A stretch of 64,000 bases of DNA from Halomonas sp. McH1-25. GTDB lineage: Bacteria > Pseudomonadota > Gammaproteobacteria > Pseudomonadales > Halomonadaceae. The number at the start of each line of letters is the position of its first letter. The first letter of the stretch is position 1. The notes below the pieces were generated by a model. That model ran no database searches. It saw nothing but the letters and a program-made list of their open reading frames with translations, and was not told where the DNA came from. The stretch is from the NCBI RefSeq assembly GCF_022348165.1, contig NZ_JAKRFI010000004.1:372001-436000 (forward strand), written 5' to 3'. Both the position numbers and the translations under genes were made by a program. This document shows positions 20,325-30,838 of the stretch, piece after piece.

Positions 20325-21178
20325 TCTTCGTCCTGATCGTCGCGGGCCCGCTCGCGACGATCGGCCTCTTCCTCCAGCGCATCGTCGATGACGGCCATCA
20401 GCTCATCGACGTTGACGTTCGAGGTGTCGTGCGCGAAGCGCCCGGTCAGCTTCACGTCCGGGTGCAACTCGCCGGACTCGTACAGCGCCCAGATTTCCTT
20501 GCCGTACTCGGTGTCCAGCAATTCCGGGGCGAAGTGGCCGAAATAGGCCCGCATATTGTCGACGTCACGCTCGAGCATGCGCGCGGCGTTGTTGTTGCCG
20601 GCCGCATCGACGGCCTGCGGCAGATCGATGATCACCGGGCCGTGCCGGTCGACCAGTACGTTGAACTCGGACAGGTCGCCATGCACCAGCCCGGCACACA
20701 GCATGCGCACCACGTCGGCGATGACCTTATCATGGTAATCGCGCGCCTGATCTTCCGTGAGGGTCACGTTGTCCAGACGGGGCGCGGCATAGCCCTCTTC
20801 ATCGGCGATCATTTCCATGAGCAGCACGCCATCGACGAATGCATGGGGCTTGGGCACACGCACGCCGGCGGACGCCAGTCGGTAGAGCGCATCGACTTCG
20901 GCATTCAGCCAGGCGTCCTCCTGCTCGCGCTGGCCATAGCGGGTCTTCTTGGACATCGCCCGGGCACGGCGACTGTTGCGCACCTTGCGCCCTTCCTGAT
21001 ACTCCACCGCCTGCTTGAAGCTGCGTTGCTTGGCTTCCTTGAACACCTTGGCGCAGCGCAGTTCGTCACCGCAGCGCACGACATAGACCTGCGCTTCCTT
21101 GCCGCTCATCAGTTGGGTCACGACCTCGTCGATCATGCCTTCATCGAGCAGCGGTTGTAGCCTCTTGGGTATTTTCAT
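20321..21178 (-). CDS. RIO1-family serine protein kinase
   Basis: 285 residues. The kinase core shows ATP-anchoring Lys44 (CAKVFK), the catalytic loop [14 protein letters not shown] with Asp168 and Asn173, and the metal-binding IIDLPQ with Asp185. A basic stretch ([17 protein letters not shown]) follows the P-loop region, as in other bacterial RIO proteins, and the tail is acidic. Substrates in bacteria are unknown. The gene lies 12 bp after dbpA in the same direction, so a link to ribosome or RNA metabolism is plausible. Its stop shares CTAG with the stop of the convergent DUF255 gene. Confidence 0.92.
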   Translation of the reverse strand: MKIPKRLQPLLDEGMIDEVVTQLMSGKEAQVYVVRCGDELRCAKVFKEAKQRSFKQAVEYQEGRKVRNSRRARAMSKKTRYGQREQEDAWLNAEVDALYRLASAGVRVPKPHAFVDGVLLMEMIADEEGYAAPRLDNVTLTEDQARDYHDKVIADVVRMLCAGLVHGDLSEFNVLVDRHGPVIIDLPQAVDAAGNNNAARMLERDVDNMRAYFGHFAPELLDTEYGKEIWALYESGELHPDVKLTGRFAHDTSNVNVDELMAVIDDALEEEADRRERARDDQDED

Positions 21179-21190
21179 AGCACCTTGCAG

Positions 21191-22591
<1,401 letters not shown>

Positions 22592-22821
22592 GCTCAGATC
22601 CTGTAGGGGCGATAGGCAAAGCGGCGAGCTGGGACAAAGGGGAAGGGCCGAGACAACGATGCCGCCATGGTCGGGAAGCCAGTAAGACTACCAGAAACGC
22701 GCGGTAGCGTCTGTCATCCGTGCGTATCGGTGCAGGCTGGCCAGGACGGAAATAAACCTGCCACACTGGGCGGATGTTGAGTAAAATTCGCGCGTCGATG
22801 ACAACCTGACAGGACAAAGAC

Positions 22822-23550
22822 ATGGGTAGGGCCTTCCAGAACCGCAAGGAATCCATGGCCAAGACGGCCGCCGCCAAGACCAAGGTATACAGCAAGTACG
22901 GTCGCGAGATTTACGTCTGCGCCAAGGCGGGCGGAGTCGACCCCAACGGTAACCTGGCACTGCGCGGGCTGATCGATCGCGCCAAGAAGGACCAGGTCCC
23001 CTCTCACGTGATCGATAAGGCGCTCGACAAGGCCAAGGGCGGTGGCGGCGAGGACTTCTCTCCGGCACGTTACGAAGGGTTCGGGCCCGGCAACTGCATG
23101 GTCATCGTGGAGTGCCTGACCGATAACCCCAACCGTACCTTCGGCGATGTACGCATGTGCTTCACCAAGACCAAGAGCAAGATCGGCACGCCGGGCAGCG
23201 TCAGTCACATGTTCGACCACAGCGCCATCCTTGCCTTCAATGGCGACGACGAGGAAGCCACGCTCGAAGCGCTGATGGAAGCCGATGTCGACGTTACCGA
23301 CATCGAGAACGAGGACGGCCGGATTACCGTCTTCGCGCCGCATACCGAGTACGCCAAGGCCAAGCAGGCGCTGACCGACGCCTTCGGCGACATCGATTTC
23401 GAGATCGATGAGATCCAGTTCCTGCCGCAGACCACCACGCCGATCAGCGGTGACGACGTGGCGCTGTTCGAGAAACTTCTCGATATGCTCAACGAGCTCG
23501 ACGACGTGCAGAACGTCTACCATAGCGCCGAGATCGAAGAGACGGCATAA
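22822..23550 (+). CDS. YebC/PmpR-family regulator, YeeN type
   Basis: 242 residues. The N-terminus [20 protein letters not shown] and the run [20 protein letters not shown] match the YeeN branch rather than classical YebC. It then has [25 protein letters not shown] and an acidic ferredoxin-like C-terminus. Family members are described both as transcriptional regulators and as factors that relieve ribosome stalling at proline stretches. A single gene, with a strong terminator 19 bp after its stop. Confidence 0.93.
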   Translation: MGRAFQNRKESMAKTAAAKTKVYSKYGREIYVCAKAGGVDPNGNLALRGLIDRAKKDQVPSHVIDKALDKAKGGGGEDFSPARYEGFGPGNCMVIVECLTDNPNRTFGDVRMCFTKTKSKIGTPGSVSHMFDHSAILAFNGDDEEATLEALMEADVDVTDIENEDGRITVFAPHTEYAKAKQALTDAFGDIDFEIDEIQFLPQTTTPISGDDVALFEKLLDMLNELDDVQNVYHSAEIEETA

Positions 23551-23568
23551 GCTGGCAAGACTGGTATC

Positions 23569-23600
23569 CATCGGCCCGCCTTTGTGCGGGCCGATGCATT
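23569..23600 (+). terminator. Rho-independent terminator of the yeeN-like gene
   Basis: An 11-bp perfect stem (CATCGGCCCGC, 23569-23579, with GCGGGCCGATG, 23586-23596) has a CTTTGT loop and is followed by CATTTGTC. Confidence 0.85.
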
Positions 23601-23744
23601 TGTCGCTATCGTCGGGCTCGCTTCGCTTGGCGCCTCTCCGCGGGACTGACTACGCTGGAAATGCGGGCAATGATCTGCCTGTAGTCAATGGCCCGATGGA
23701 TCGGTGTCGCAGTCACGGCACCTCGTGAAACAGGAGGTTTGACG

Positions 23745-23933
23745 ATGCCAGCGAAGTCCCAAGCGCAACAGATGGCGGCCGGCGCTGCCCTGTCCGCCAA
23801 GCGTGGCGAGAAGAAGGTCAGCGAGCTCGAAGGCGCGGCAAAATCCATGTACGACTCCATGGACGAGGAGGAACTGGAAAAGATGGCCTCCTCCTCGCAG
23901 AAGGACAAGCCTGAACACAATCGCAAGTCCTGA
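23745..23933 (+). CDS. DUF3008 family small protein
   Basis: 62 residues, highly charged. MPAKSQAQQMAAGAALSAKR and SELEGAAKSMYDSMDEEELE are the DUF3008 signature as I remember it. CAGGAGG lies 8 bp before the ATG, which decides the start over an open frame beginning at 23688. These small helical proteins are widespread in Proteobacteria and often sit near general-stress genes; function unknown. A hairpin follows. Confidence 0.85.
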   Translation: MPAKSQAQQMAAGAALSAKRGEKKVSELEGAAKSMYDSMDEEELEKMASSSQKDKPEHNRKS

Positions 23934-23970
23934 ACCGGCATGTCTTGAGTCGCCTGCATCGAGTACATGA

Positions 23971-24004
23971 AAGGGCTGCATCGGCCACGGTGCGGCCCTT
24001 CTTC
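23971..24004 (+). terminator. Hairpin terminator of the DUF3008 gene
   Basis: AAGGGCTGCA (23971-23980) pairs with TGCGGCCCTT (23991-24000), 10 bp with one G-U pair and a 10-nt loop, followed by CTTCTTCG. Confidence 0.55.
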
Positions 24005-24211
24005 GTGGCTACGCGGTTGCAGCCAGATCGGCAAGCGTTGCGTAGGATCAGGCAAGGATCCGACAGGATTGCACTGGCTGGTTCCACGCCGAGCGACCCA
24101 TACTGGTTGCGCACTCTCCCTCTCGATTTGCCAGCCTGTCACGGTATCCCCAGCCGGCATCGCCCGGATATGACCCGACACGCCGGCGCCATTCGCTCAG
24201 GAGTTTTACGC

Positions 24212-25258
24212 ATGCGCTATACACGATTCGGCAATACCGGGCTGTTCGTCTCCGAGTTGTGCCTCGGCACCATGACCTTCGGCGGCCAAGGCGAACTGTG
24301 GAGCCAGATCGGCGACCTGCAACAAGCCGATGCCGACAAACTGATCGGTCGCGCCCTCGATGCCGGCATCAATTTCATCGATACCGCCGACGTCTATTCC
24401 GAGGGCCACTCCGAGATCATGACCGGCCAGGCCCTGAAGAATCTTCGGGTGCCACGCGACGAGGTGGTGGTCGCCACCAAGGTGTTCGGCCCGACCGGCC
24501 CCGGCGTGAACGCCCGCGGCCTGACCCGCTATCACATCATGGAAGGCGTCAAGGCCAGCCTGCGGCGTTTGCAACTCGATCACATCGATCTTTACCAGGT
24601 GCACGGCTTCGACCCGGCCACGCCGATCGAGGAGACCGTGCGCGCGTTGGATCTGCTCGTGCAGCACGGCCATGTGCGCTATGTCGGCGTCTCCAACTGG
24701 GCCGCCTGGCAGATCATGAAGGCGCTGGGCATCGCCGAACGCCACGGGCTGTCGCGCTTCGAGTCGCTACAGGCCTACTATACCGTGGCCGGACGCGACC
24801 TGGAACGCGAACTCATCCCGCTACTCAACAGCGAAAATCTCGGTCTGATGGTGTGGAGCCCGCTGGCCGGCGGCCTGCTCAGTGGCAAGTACAGTCGCGA
24901 TGGCCAGGCCGAAGCCGGCAGCCGCCGCACCACGTTCGACTTCCCGCCGGTCGACGTCGAGCGCGCCTACGACTGCATCGACGTCATGCGCCGCATCGCC
25001 GATACCCACGGCGTCTCCGTGGCGCAGATCGCGTTGGCCTGGCTACTGCATCGGCCGGCCGTGACCAGCGTGATCGTCGGCGCCAAGCGAGTGGATCAGC
25101 TCGACGACAATATCGCCGCCAGCGACGTCCGACTGAGCGACGCGGAACTCACCGAGCTCGACACCGTCAGCGCCCTGCCGCCGGAGTATCCAGGCTGGAT
25201 GCTGGAACGTCAGGGGGAGGCTCGCCGTCAGCAGATCGACGACGCGCACCGGCGGTAA
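24212..25258 (+). CDS. Aldo/keto reductase
   Basis: NAD(P)H-dependent carbonyl reductase of 348 residues with a TIM barrel. The start [25 protein letters not shown] is typical of the family, with catalytic Asp and Tyr in [15 protein letters not shown], the Lys in VVATKVFGP and His in LYQVHGFDP. The C-terminal cofactor segment reads [19 protein letters not shown] lies 9 bp before the ATG at 24212; the longer frame from 23945 crosses the hairpin and lacks family similarity. A single gene. Confidence 0.93.
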   Translation: MRYTRFGNTGLFVSELCLGTMTFGGQGELWSQIGDLQQADADKLIGRALDAGINFIDTADVYSEGHSEIMTGQALKNLRVPRDEVVVATKVFGPTGPGVNARGLTRYHIMEGVKASLRRLQLDHIDLYQVHGFDPATPIEETVRALDLLVQHGHVRYVGVSNWAAWQIMKALGIAERHGLSRFESLQAYYTVAGRDLERELIPLLNSENLGLMVWSPLAGGLLSGKYSRDGQAEAGSRRTTFDFPPVDVERAYDCIDVMRRIADTHGVSVAQIALAWLLHRPAVTSVIVGAKRVDQLDDNIAASDVRLSDAELTELDTVSALPPEYPGWMLERQGEARRQQIDDAHRR

Positions 25259-25260
25259 TC

Positions 25261-25308
25261 GTCATGAAGGCAGCGCGCCCGGCTCGTCACGACCGGGCGC
25301 TTCATGAC
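25261..25308 (+). terminator. Bulged hairpin after the aldo/keto reductase gene
   Basis: Outer arms GTCATGAA (25261-25268) and TTCATGAC (25301-25308) plus inner arms GCGCCCGG (25275-25282) and CCGGGCGC (25293-25300), with a 6-nt bulge on the left. No U-tract follows, so its role as terminator is uncertain. Confidence 0.45.
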
Positions 25309-25419
25309 AGGGCTCTTACGGTATCGTTACAGTTCTTCTACCGGCGCGCGTCTTTCCCTCCCTCGACCGGTAGGCTACCGTGAAGAAGTTGCCCTCCGTC
25401 CACTTGTCGAGCGATTTGC

Positions 25420-26031
25420 ATGAATATCAACGAACAACCGCCCCGCCACGACACCAGCTCTCAGCTCTCTTCACGTCGCCAGATGGCGCTCTTCGCCAGC
25501 AATTTCTTCAAGCATCCCAAGATGCTCGGCTCGATCATTCCCAGTTCGCCTTTCCTGGTCCGGCGCATGCTGAACTGCGTCGACTGGCAGCGTGCCACTG
25601 TCCTGGTAGAGTACGGCCCGGGGGTAGGCACCTTCACCAAGGAAATCCTGCGCCAAATGCGACCCGACGCTGCGCTTATCGTGATCGAAACCAATGAGGA
25701 CTTCGTCGACTATGTTCAGCGCGCCTATCCGGACCCACGGATGCAGGTCATCCATGGCTCGGCGGAGGATATCCAGACGATCCTTCAGGAACGGGGCTTC
25801 GGTGCAGTCGACTACGTTGTCTCGGGCATACCGCTCAGTACCCTACCCGTGGCGGTGAAAGACAATATCCTGCACGCCACGAAGCAGGCCATTTCTCCGG
25901 ATGGGGCATTTTTGCTCTATCAGTTCTCGCCCAATATCATGCCTCACCTGAACAGGACCTTCTCGAAGGTGACGAAGAGCTTCGAACCCATGAACTTCCT
26001 ACCGGCACACTTCTACCACTGCACGCCCTGA
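25420..26031 (+). CDS. Class I SAM methyltransferase, PmtA-like (phospholipid N-methyltransferase type)
   Basis: 203 residues. FASNFFKHPKMLGSIIPSSPFLVRRML at the N-terminus is characteristic of the group containing rhizobial and Rhodobacter PmtA, which methylates phosphatidylethanolamine. Motif I is VEYGPGVGTFTKEIL, followed by LIVIETNEDFV and VSGIPLSTLP. The last is in the position of the rRNA-dimethylase-like catalytic motif. It could also be a related small methyltransferase; no phosphatidylcholine gene lies nearby. A single gene. Confidence 0.78.
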   Translation: MNINEQPPRHDTSSQLSSRRQMALFASNFFKHPKMLGSIIPSSPFLVRRMLNCVDWQRATVLVEYGPGVGTFTKEILRQMRPDAALIVIETNEDFVDYVQRAYPDPRMQVIHGSAEDIQTILQERGFGAVDYVVSGIPLSTLPVAVKDNILHATKQAISPDGAFLLYQFSPNIMPHLNRTFSKVTKSFEPMNFLPAHFYHCTP

Positions 26032-26146
26032 ACAGGCCGGCGAATGCCGGGACGGGCCGAGAAGACCGGGAGAGAGCGACGGACGCAGATACATGCAGGG
26101 GCAGACCCTGATTGGGCCTGCCCCTGGAAAAACGCTCTAGATAACG

Positions 26147-26638
26147 TTAACCCGCTTTCTGATTGACGTCCTGCTTGGCCAGCTTGGTCAGTTTTTCATC
26201 GGTGGCCTTCTCCTCCTTGAGGGTCTCGGCCAGGATGTTCTTGGCTTCGGTGTAGCCCAGCTGTCCGGCCAAGGCAATGACCGTCCCGTAAGCGGCGATC
26301 TCGAAATGCTCGACCTTCTGGGCCGCGCCGATCAGGCCGGCATCCAGCACCGGGCCTTTCTCTCCCGAGTCGATCAGCTCTTGAGCCTCCTCGATCAGGC
26401 TCTCCATGGGATAGCTCTTGATGCGCTTGACGCGGATATCGGGAATGGTGTCCGCCGCCTGCTCGATGCGCTCCACCTGACCGCGCGTTTCTTCCAGGTG
26501 TTCCTTGAACGCCTCGGCCAGCTTGGGGTCGTCTGCGGCACGTGCCATCTTGGGAAGGGCACGGGTGATCTGCTTCTCTGCGCTGTTGATTTCGGAAAGC
26601 AGGCGCACGAACAAATCGTTAGGGGTCTTGATAACCAT
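26147..26638 (-). CDS. DUF892 / YciE-YciF family ferritin-like protein
   Basis: 163 residues, nearly all helical, with SAEKQITRALPKMA near the start, IEEAQELIDSGEKGPVLDAGLIGAAQKVEHFEIAAYGT in the middle and AKNILAETLKEEKATDEKL at the end. The pattern gives a four-helix diiron bundle. Family members are stress-induced (osmotic, stationary phase), which suits a halotolerant host. GGAG lies 8 bp before the ATG at 26638. A single gene. Confidence 0.92.
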   Translation of the reverse strand: MVIKTPNDLFVRLLSEINSAEKQITRALPKMARAADDPKLAEAFKEHLEETRGQVERIEQAADTIPDIRVKRIKSYPMESLIEEAQELIDSGEKGPVLDAGLIGAAQKVEHFEIAAYGTVIALAGQLGYTEAKNILAETLKEEKATDEKLTKLAKQDVNQKAG

Positions 26639-26981
26639 AAAATCGCTCCGTCTCGACAGTGAATCCATTTACTGATCAGGCGATGTCGCTTACTCAAGCT
26701 AGCAGGGGTTACTTGCCTGGCAAGCATCCGATAGCGGTGATTTTCGCTCTTGTCACCAAACGATACATCGGGAAACCTTAAGCGCGGCTTTCTGACCTTC
26801 TCTAAAGCAACGTTGCCGAGGCCACGACCGGGAAACGCTCGCTCACACAATAATGTCCTTTTTACACCCCGTTCTTCCTATGCAGGGTTAGCCCACTGAC
26901 TAGACTCAGAAAAATTCCCTTTCGTTGTGGCACGACCCACGCCGGATGCGTGGTAATGAAACCTATCAGGGAGGAATTCTC
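26639..26981. other. Intergenic region between the divergent DUF892 and MBL-fold genes
   Basis: About 340 bp with no credible gene; frames crossing it lack ribosome sites and family similarity. It must hold both promoters. CTTGCC-T-GGCAAG (26712-26724) is a perfect dyad and possible operator. Confidence 0.5.
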
Positions 26982-27827
26982 ATGGCCGACAATCCGTTGC
27001 GCCACAAACACATGCCAATGACGTCCATCAGGAGCGGCGATCTCTTTGAGGTGCTACCCGACGTGGCCGGATTGACGGTGCAAATCGTCAACGTCTACTT
27101 CGTGGGCCATCCGGAAAGCGACGACTGGGTGCTGGTCGATGCAGGCATGCCCGACTCCCAGGAAGAGATCATCGACGCCGCCATGCAGCGCTTTGGCAAG
27201 GATGCGCGGCCCAAGGCCATTCTATTGACCCACGGCCACTTCGATCATGTCGGCTCGGCGGTGGAGCTGGCGGAACACTGGGGCGTGCCGATCTATGCGC
27301 ACCCTCAGGAGATGCCCTACCTGACCGGCGAGGAAAGCTATCCCTATCCCGACACCGACGTCGAAGGCGGGCTGATTGCCAAATTGTCGGGGTACTTCCC
27401 GAATGCCCCGGTCAACCTGCGCCCGTTCATCCATCTGCTACCCGAAGACGGTCGCGTTCCCGAATTGCCGGGGTGGCGCTGGGTGGCGACGCCGGGGCAT
27501 ACCCCGGGGCACGTTTCGTTCTTCCGCGACGAGGATCGCGCCATGCTCGTCGGCGATGCCTTCGTGACCGTGCGCCAGGATAAGCTCTACCAGGTCATGA
27601 CCCAACACAAGGAGATCAGTGGGCCGCCGCGCTACTTCACGCCCGACTGGGACGATGCCCGCGAATCCGTCAAGCGCCTGTCAGCGCTCAAGCCCAGCGT
27701 GGCCATGACCGGTCACGGTCGTCCCATGTCCGGCGATGAACTCGAGAAGGGGCTGGAAACATTGGCCTTGAACTTCGACAAGCTGGCCTTGCCGTCGCAT
27801 GGCAATAGCGTCGACGACACACACTGA
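26982..27827 (+). CDS. MBL-fold metallo-hydrolase
   Basis: 281 residues with the metallo-beta-lactamase core: the dinuclear metal motif H84-G-H86-F-D88-H89 in ILLTHGHFDHVGSA, then ATPGHTPGHVSFF, LVGDAFVT and the late MTGHGRPM histidine. This is the general hydrolase branch (glyoxalase II/lactonase-like), so the substrate is open. AGGGAGGA lies about 7 bp before the ATG and fixes the start. It is followed by a hairpin. Confidence 0.9.
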   Translation: MADNPLRHKHMPMTSIRSGDLFEVLPDVAGLTVQIVNVYFVGHPESDDWVLVDAGMPDSQEEIIDAAMQRFGKDARPKAILLTHGHFDHVGSAVELAEHWGVPIYAHPQEMPYLTGEESYPYPDTDVEGGLIAKLSGYFPNAPVNLRPFIHLLPEDGRVPELPGWRWVATPGHTPGHVSFFRDEDRAMLVGDAFVTVRQDKLYQVMTQHKEISGPPRYFTPDWDDARESVKRLSALKPSVAMTGHGRPMSGDELEKGLETLALNFDKLALPSHGNSVDDTH

Positions 27828-27833
27828 ACGTAA

Positions 27834-27863
27834 GCGACATGCCGGCCTTTTCCGGCGTGTCGC
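27834..27863 (+). terminator. Hairpin after the MBL-fold gene
   Basis: GCGACATGCCGG (27834-27845) pairs with CCGGCGTGTCGC (27852-27863), 12 bp with one G-U pair and loop CCTTTT. No U-tract follows. Confidence 0.55.
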
Positions 27864-28091
27864 GCTCAGCGTTGCCGGGTCTTTCCAGGCGGTAATTTCC
27901 CTATTGCGACCTTCCGCGAACGCGCTATCTTCTAGGTAATCTCCCTCCTCATAACAAGACATTCGCCGCCACGCCCACCGACCCGCTGTCCCTGCGGCAG
28001 CCATTTCCACGTATATGCTCCCGCCTTGGCCGGACGTCCTCTCAATATCCGGCAAAGACGTCGGATCTCGTTCGGGCAAGGAGTTCGTACC

Positions 28092-28379
28092 ATGGACACC
28101 GCGGTTACCTTCGCGTCGCTGGCCGACGCTCTTGTCTGCCCCACCCAACCAAGCACGCCGGCCAACCTGACTCTTGATCCTGCCCTGGCTCAACGGTTGT
28201 CGAATGCCAAGCTACGCCTCGATCGCCTGGAGCAGGACCGGGCCTCACGGGACTTGAGCGCCCTGATGGCTGCGCGGGTGGAATTTGCCTTGGCCTCCCG
28301 GGCCCTGGCCGACCATCTCATCGCCCAGCAGTCCCTGACTGCACCCAGCCGTGACCGAAGCGACAGCCTCTTTGCCTGA
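28092..28379 (+). CDS. Hypothetical protein, 95 residues
   Basis: Not recognised. The product begins MDTAVTFASLADALVC; from about residue 35 it is a predicted long amphipathic helix (ALAQRLSNAKLRLDRLEQDR, then ASRDLSALMAARVEFALASR), so probably a small coiled-coil or helical-hairpin protein without signal peptide. AAGGAG lies 9 bp before the ATG at 28092, which supports real translation; the frame itself opens earlier. Base use is like its neighbours. Confidence 0.6.
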   Translation: MDTAVTFASLADALVCPTQPSTPANLTLDPALAQRLSNAKLRLDRLEQDRASRDLSALMAARVEFALASRALADHLIAQQSLTAPSRDRSDSLFA

Positions 28380-28547
28380 AGGGCGGAGTGAGTCATAACC
28401 TACAGGCTACGCCGCACCAACCGACTGTTACGCCCCCCCTCCTGTGCTGGCGCGAAAAAATCGGTATGCTGATATAGCGACATCGTTATTACGGAGTGGA
28501 AAGCACGCACGATCACTGACTATTGCAAACCAGCGCAGGAGGTTCTC

Positions 28548-28856
28548 ATGAAGGTCTACAAACCTGAATGGCGGTGCACGTTTAACGTGAACGAAGGCGC
28601 AGAGGAATCAGCCAGCTGGAAGGAGCGTGTCGCTTGGCGGCTGCGTGAGTTCGCAGACAAGCTCGACGGCGGCGGACGCACCCTGAAAATCGACTGCGAT
28701 GTCACGCCGGCGGTGAGCCGTGAAGACATTGACACCTGTCTTGGCAAGGGTTTCGAGGTGACCCAGGGCCTCCTCACCCAACTCGCCCACCAAGCGGCGT
28801 GCGAGGATGTCATGCGCGATGCCAAGGCGGACCTGTTCGAGGAAGAGCGAGAGTAA
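28548..28856 (+). CDS. Hypothetical protein, 102 residues
   Basis: Not recognised. AGGAGG lies 6 bp upstream of the ATG and a strong terminator follows 30 bp after the stop, so this is a real single-gene unit. The product starts MKVYKPEWRCTFNVNEGAEE, is rich in Trp, Glu and Arg, contains GGGRTLKIDCDVTPAVSREDIDTCL and ends in an acidic helix. No membrane segment or signal peptide. Three Cys (DCDV, DTCLG, AACED) could be redox or metal linked. Confidence 0.7.
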   Translation: MKVYKPEWRCTFNVNEGAEESASWKERVAWRLREFADKLDGGGRTLKIDCDVTPAVSREDIDTCLGKGFEVTQGLLTQLAHQAACEDVMRDAKADLFEEERE

Positions 28857-28886
28857 GTGTCACGTGAGCTACCGTAGTAAAAGCAC

Positions 28887-28921
28887 AACGCCCCATAAGA
28901 CGCGATCCTATGGGGCGTTTG
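28887..28921. terminator. Strong bidirectional terminator
   Basis: An 11-bp perfect stem (AACGCCCCATA, 28887-28897, with TATGGGGCGTT, 28909-28919) has an 11-nt loop and TTG follows. It sits between the 102-residue gene and the convergent GIY-YIG-like gene. Confidence 0.8.
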
Positions 28922-28980
28922 CATGAGAGCGTCTCATGCACTTACCTGGATTGAGGCTGGCCGTCCTGATCTGACTATAG

Positions 28981-29490
28981 TCAGTCGCTACGATAGGTCA
29001 CACCATAGAACACTTCTTTTTCGAGGTGATCACTGAATCCTGTATTTTTCACATGAATCTGGCGAGGAGAACAGAAGAAGTCGACCTTACGGATATTAAT
29101 CATGTCCTCATGCCAGTTGGAATAGATTAACAAACCTTCGATTTCTTCAATCATGCGACGATCAAAACATACTTCATTGAAGTCCGGCACCCCTAGAGAA
29201 ATACCGAAGTTCAGGTCCGGATGCCTTCGTTTTAGTTCTGCAAGACGTTCAACATGGTCGCCTTGCCTATGTCGCAACGATGCACTCTGGTCATACACCA
29301 TGCCAATGTAATAAGCGTACCAGGCTCCCCGGCACCGGGCCGTGATCGCATAAAAGTAGGCTTCATCATCTTCTGCGACGTGGTTCGAAAACAGCACGTC
29401 GTGCATGGCGGGTGCCGTCCAACGAATGCTTACCTTAAGATCGACGTAATCCGGCCATGCGACATAAAACGTTTTTTCTTCAAACTTCAA
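28981..29490 (-). CDS. Unknown protein with GIY-YIG-like signature
   Basis: 169 residues in DNA clearly richer in A+T than the neighbours, suggesting transfer. Not a family I can name. The middle has the order expected of a GIY-YIG nuclease domain: AYFYAI (44-49, GIY-like), AYYIGMV (59-65, YIG), an Arg in SLRHRQGDH (71-79), a Glu in MIEEIEGLLIY (113-123) and an Asn in DMINIRK (129-135). An N-terminal beta-rich part (FYVAWPDYVDLKVSIRW) and a C-terminal beta-rich tail flank it. No partner gene is apparent. The nuclease call is an inference; a non-catalytic relative is equally possible. Confidence 0.55.
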   Translation of the reverse strand: MKFEEKTFYVAWPDYVDLKVSIRWTAPAMHDVLFSNHVAEDDEAYFYAITARCRGAWYAYYIGMVYDQSASLRHRQGDHVERLAELKRRHPDLNFGISLGVPDFNEVCFDRRMIEEIEGLLIYSNWHEDMINIRKVDFFCSPRQIHVKNTGFSDHLEKEVFYGVTYRSD

Positions 29491-29568
29491 TGGTTACTCT
29501 CCGCTCCACTTGGACACTGGCTTGTACATCTTTGGCAAACGATGCAGGCATGCCTAAATGCTGAACGG

Positions 29569-30021
29569 CTACTGTGAGGCAGCCAGCCGGCAGCATTCAC
29601 GCACAGCACTCATGCCTGTCGTTTCGTCGATCATTTTCAATCCTGCCCCGCCGACAAACACTCCCATTTTCATGTACTGCTCAACAAAATAATTCTTGTC
29701 GGCATCCGCCTCGAAAGACAGCAAATTGTCACTGAACTCGGACTCGGTCGCCAACGTGTGTTTGCCCGGTGAAATCACTTTATAGAAATAGATACCATTG
29801 GCCGTTTCGCCCAATGTCTTACCATCCAGAGCCACCGTCTTTTTAAGCGCCTGTCCCATGAAGCTGTCACGATAAACATATAGCCCAGCCATATTCTCTG
29901 GTGGTGCAGGAAATTGCTTCAACGCCAAATCTTCTTCCGAAGGTCCCATCGGCACTGAGGCACATCCCGATACGCCCAGTGTCAGCAGCAACATTACCCC
30001 GGCAATTACATTCCTGAACAT
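29569..30021 (-). CDS. DUF2846 lipoprotein
   Basis: 150 residues. A lipoprotein signal (MFRNVIAGVMLLLTLGVSGC) ends in a lipobox with Cys20, so it is anchored in the outer or inner membrane facing the periplasm. The mature part carries AGLYVYRDSFMGQALKKTVALDGK and SPGKHTLATES, the DUF2846 beta-sandwich pattern. GGGAG lies 7 bp before the ATG at 30021. Lower G+C than the surroundings, like the adjacent gene at 28981, and in the same orientation. Confidence 0.82.
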   Translation of the reverse strand: MFRNVIAGVMLLLTLGVSGCASVPMGPSEEDLALKQFPAPPENMAGLYVYRDSFMGQALKKTVALDGKTLGETANGIYFYKVISPGKHTLATESEFSDNLLSFEADADKNYFVEQYMKMGVFVGGAGLKMIDETTGMSAVRECCRLAASQ

Positions 30022-30238
30022 GTCAAGCTCCCTATTCGCTCGTTTGGCTATTGATGCGAGGCGCACCCTACCGATGTGCCGCCAAGAACGTATCGGCAAT
30101 GGCGACAGCTTATTTAGAAAACTCCGAAAAATAGTGGCGAACCTCGACTTTTATAGCTTCGTGGAACCAGCGACTTTGAAGAGCTAATCTCACAATAAGA
30201 GTCCATCCACCATCCCAACCACAAACAGGTAACCTGCC

Positions 30239-30829
30239 ATGGCCGACCAGATCCTGGTGTTCTATGGGTCGTATCGTTCCGACCGTAACGGCATCCGTCT
30301 TGCCGACTACGTAGTGCGTACCTTGCAGTCTCGTGGAGTCGAGGCGGAATTGATCGACGCCAAGCAGGTCGATTTGCCGATGCTGGACCGGATGTACAAG
30401 GAATACCCGGAGGGCGAAGCGCCAGAGGCGATGGAGACGTTGGCGGGAAAGATTCGCGAGGCGGACGGCTTCGTATTCGTTACCGGCGAATATAACTGGG
30501 GCATGCAGCCGGGCCTGAAGAACCTGACCGATCACTTCCTGGAAGAGTGGTTCTGGCGACCGGCCGGGATCGTCAGCTATTCGGCCGGTCGTTTGGGCGG
30601 TGCGCGTGCCGGCTTGCTATGGCACGGCACACTGGCCGAGATGGGCATGGTCGTCATCTCCAGTTCGGTGACCGTCGGTCCGATCACCAAGACCCTGGAT
30701 GCCGATGGCCAACCCATCGGCGATGCCGGTCAGTCGCTGGAAAAATCCTTCGCGCGTTTTGCGGATGACTTGGCCTGGTGGACGCAAGCGGCGAAACAAC
30801 AGCGGCAGCGCACGCCACCGCCGTTCTGA
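30239..30829 (+). CDS. NADPH-dependent FMN reductase (flavodoxin-like)
   Basis: 196 residues. The flavodoxin-fold phosphate loop is YGSYRSDRNG (residues 9-18), and VFVTGEYNWGMQPGLKNLTDHF is the flavin-contact segment of the ArsH/ChrR/FMN_red group. Members reduce FMN, quinones or chromate with NADPH. Gene unit: single, convergent with yghU, 9 bp between stops. Confidence 0.9.
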   Translation: MADQILVFYGSYRSDRNGIRLADYVVRTLQSRGVEAELIDAKQVDLPMLDRMYKEYPEGEAPEAMETLAGKIREADGFVFVTGEYNWGMQPGLKNLTDHFLEEWFWRPAGIVSYSAGRLGGARAGLLWHGTLAEMGMVVISSSVTVGPITKTLDADGQPIGDAGQSLEKSFARFADDLAWWTQAAKQQRQRTPPPF

Positions 30830-30838
30830 TCCAGCTCT

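Noticed and set aside
22714-23571. A 285-codon frame antisense to the YeeN-type gene
   Set aside because: Shadow of a well-matched YebC/YeeN protein; it also runs through the terminator stem.
24259-25383. A long Arg-rich plus-strand frame inside the aldo/keto reductase
   Set aside because: A +1 shadow made of RR/GR/AR repeats, typical of reading high-G+C codons out of frame.
26096-26126. A 9-bp perfect hairpin (CAGGGGCAG/CTGCCCCTG) as terminator between the methyltransferase and DUF892 genes
   Set aside because: The structure is real, but no U-tract follows on either strand, so I do not call it a terminator.
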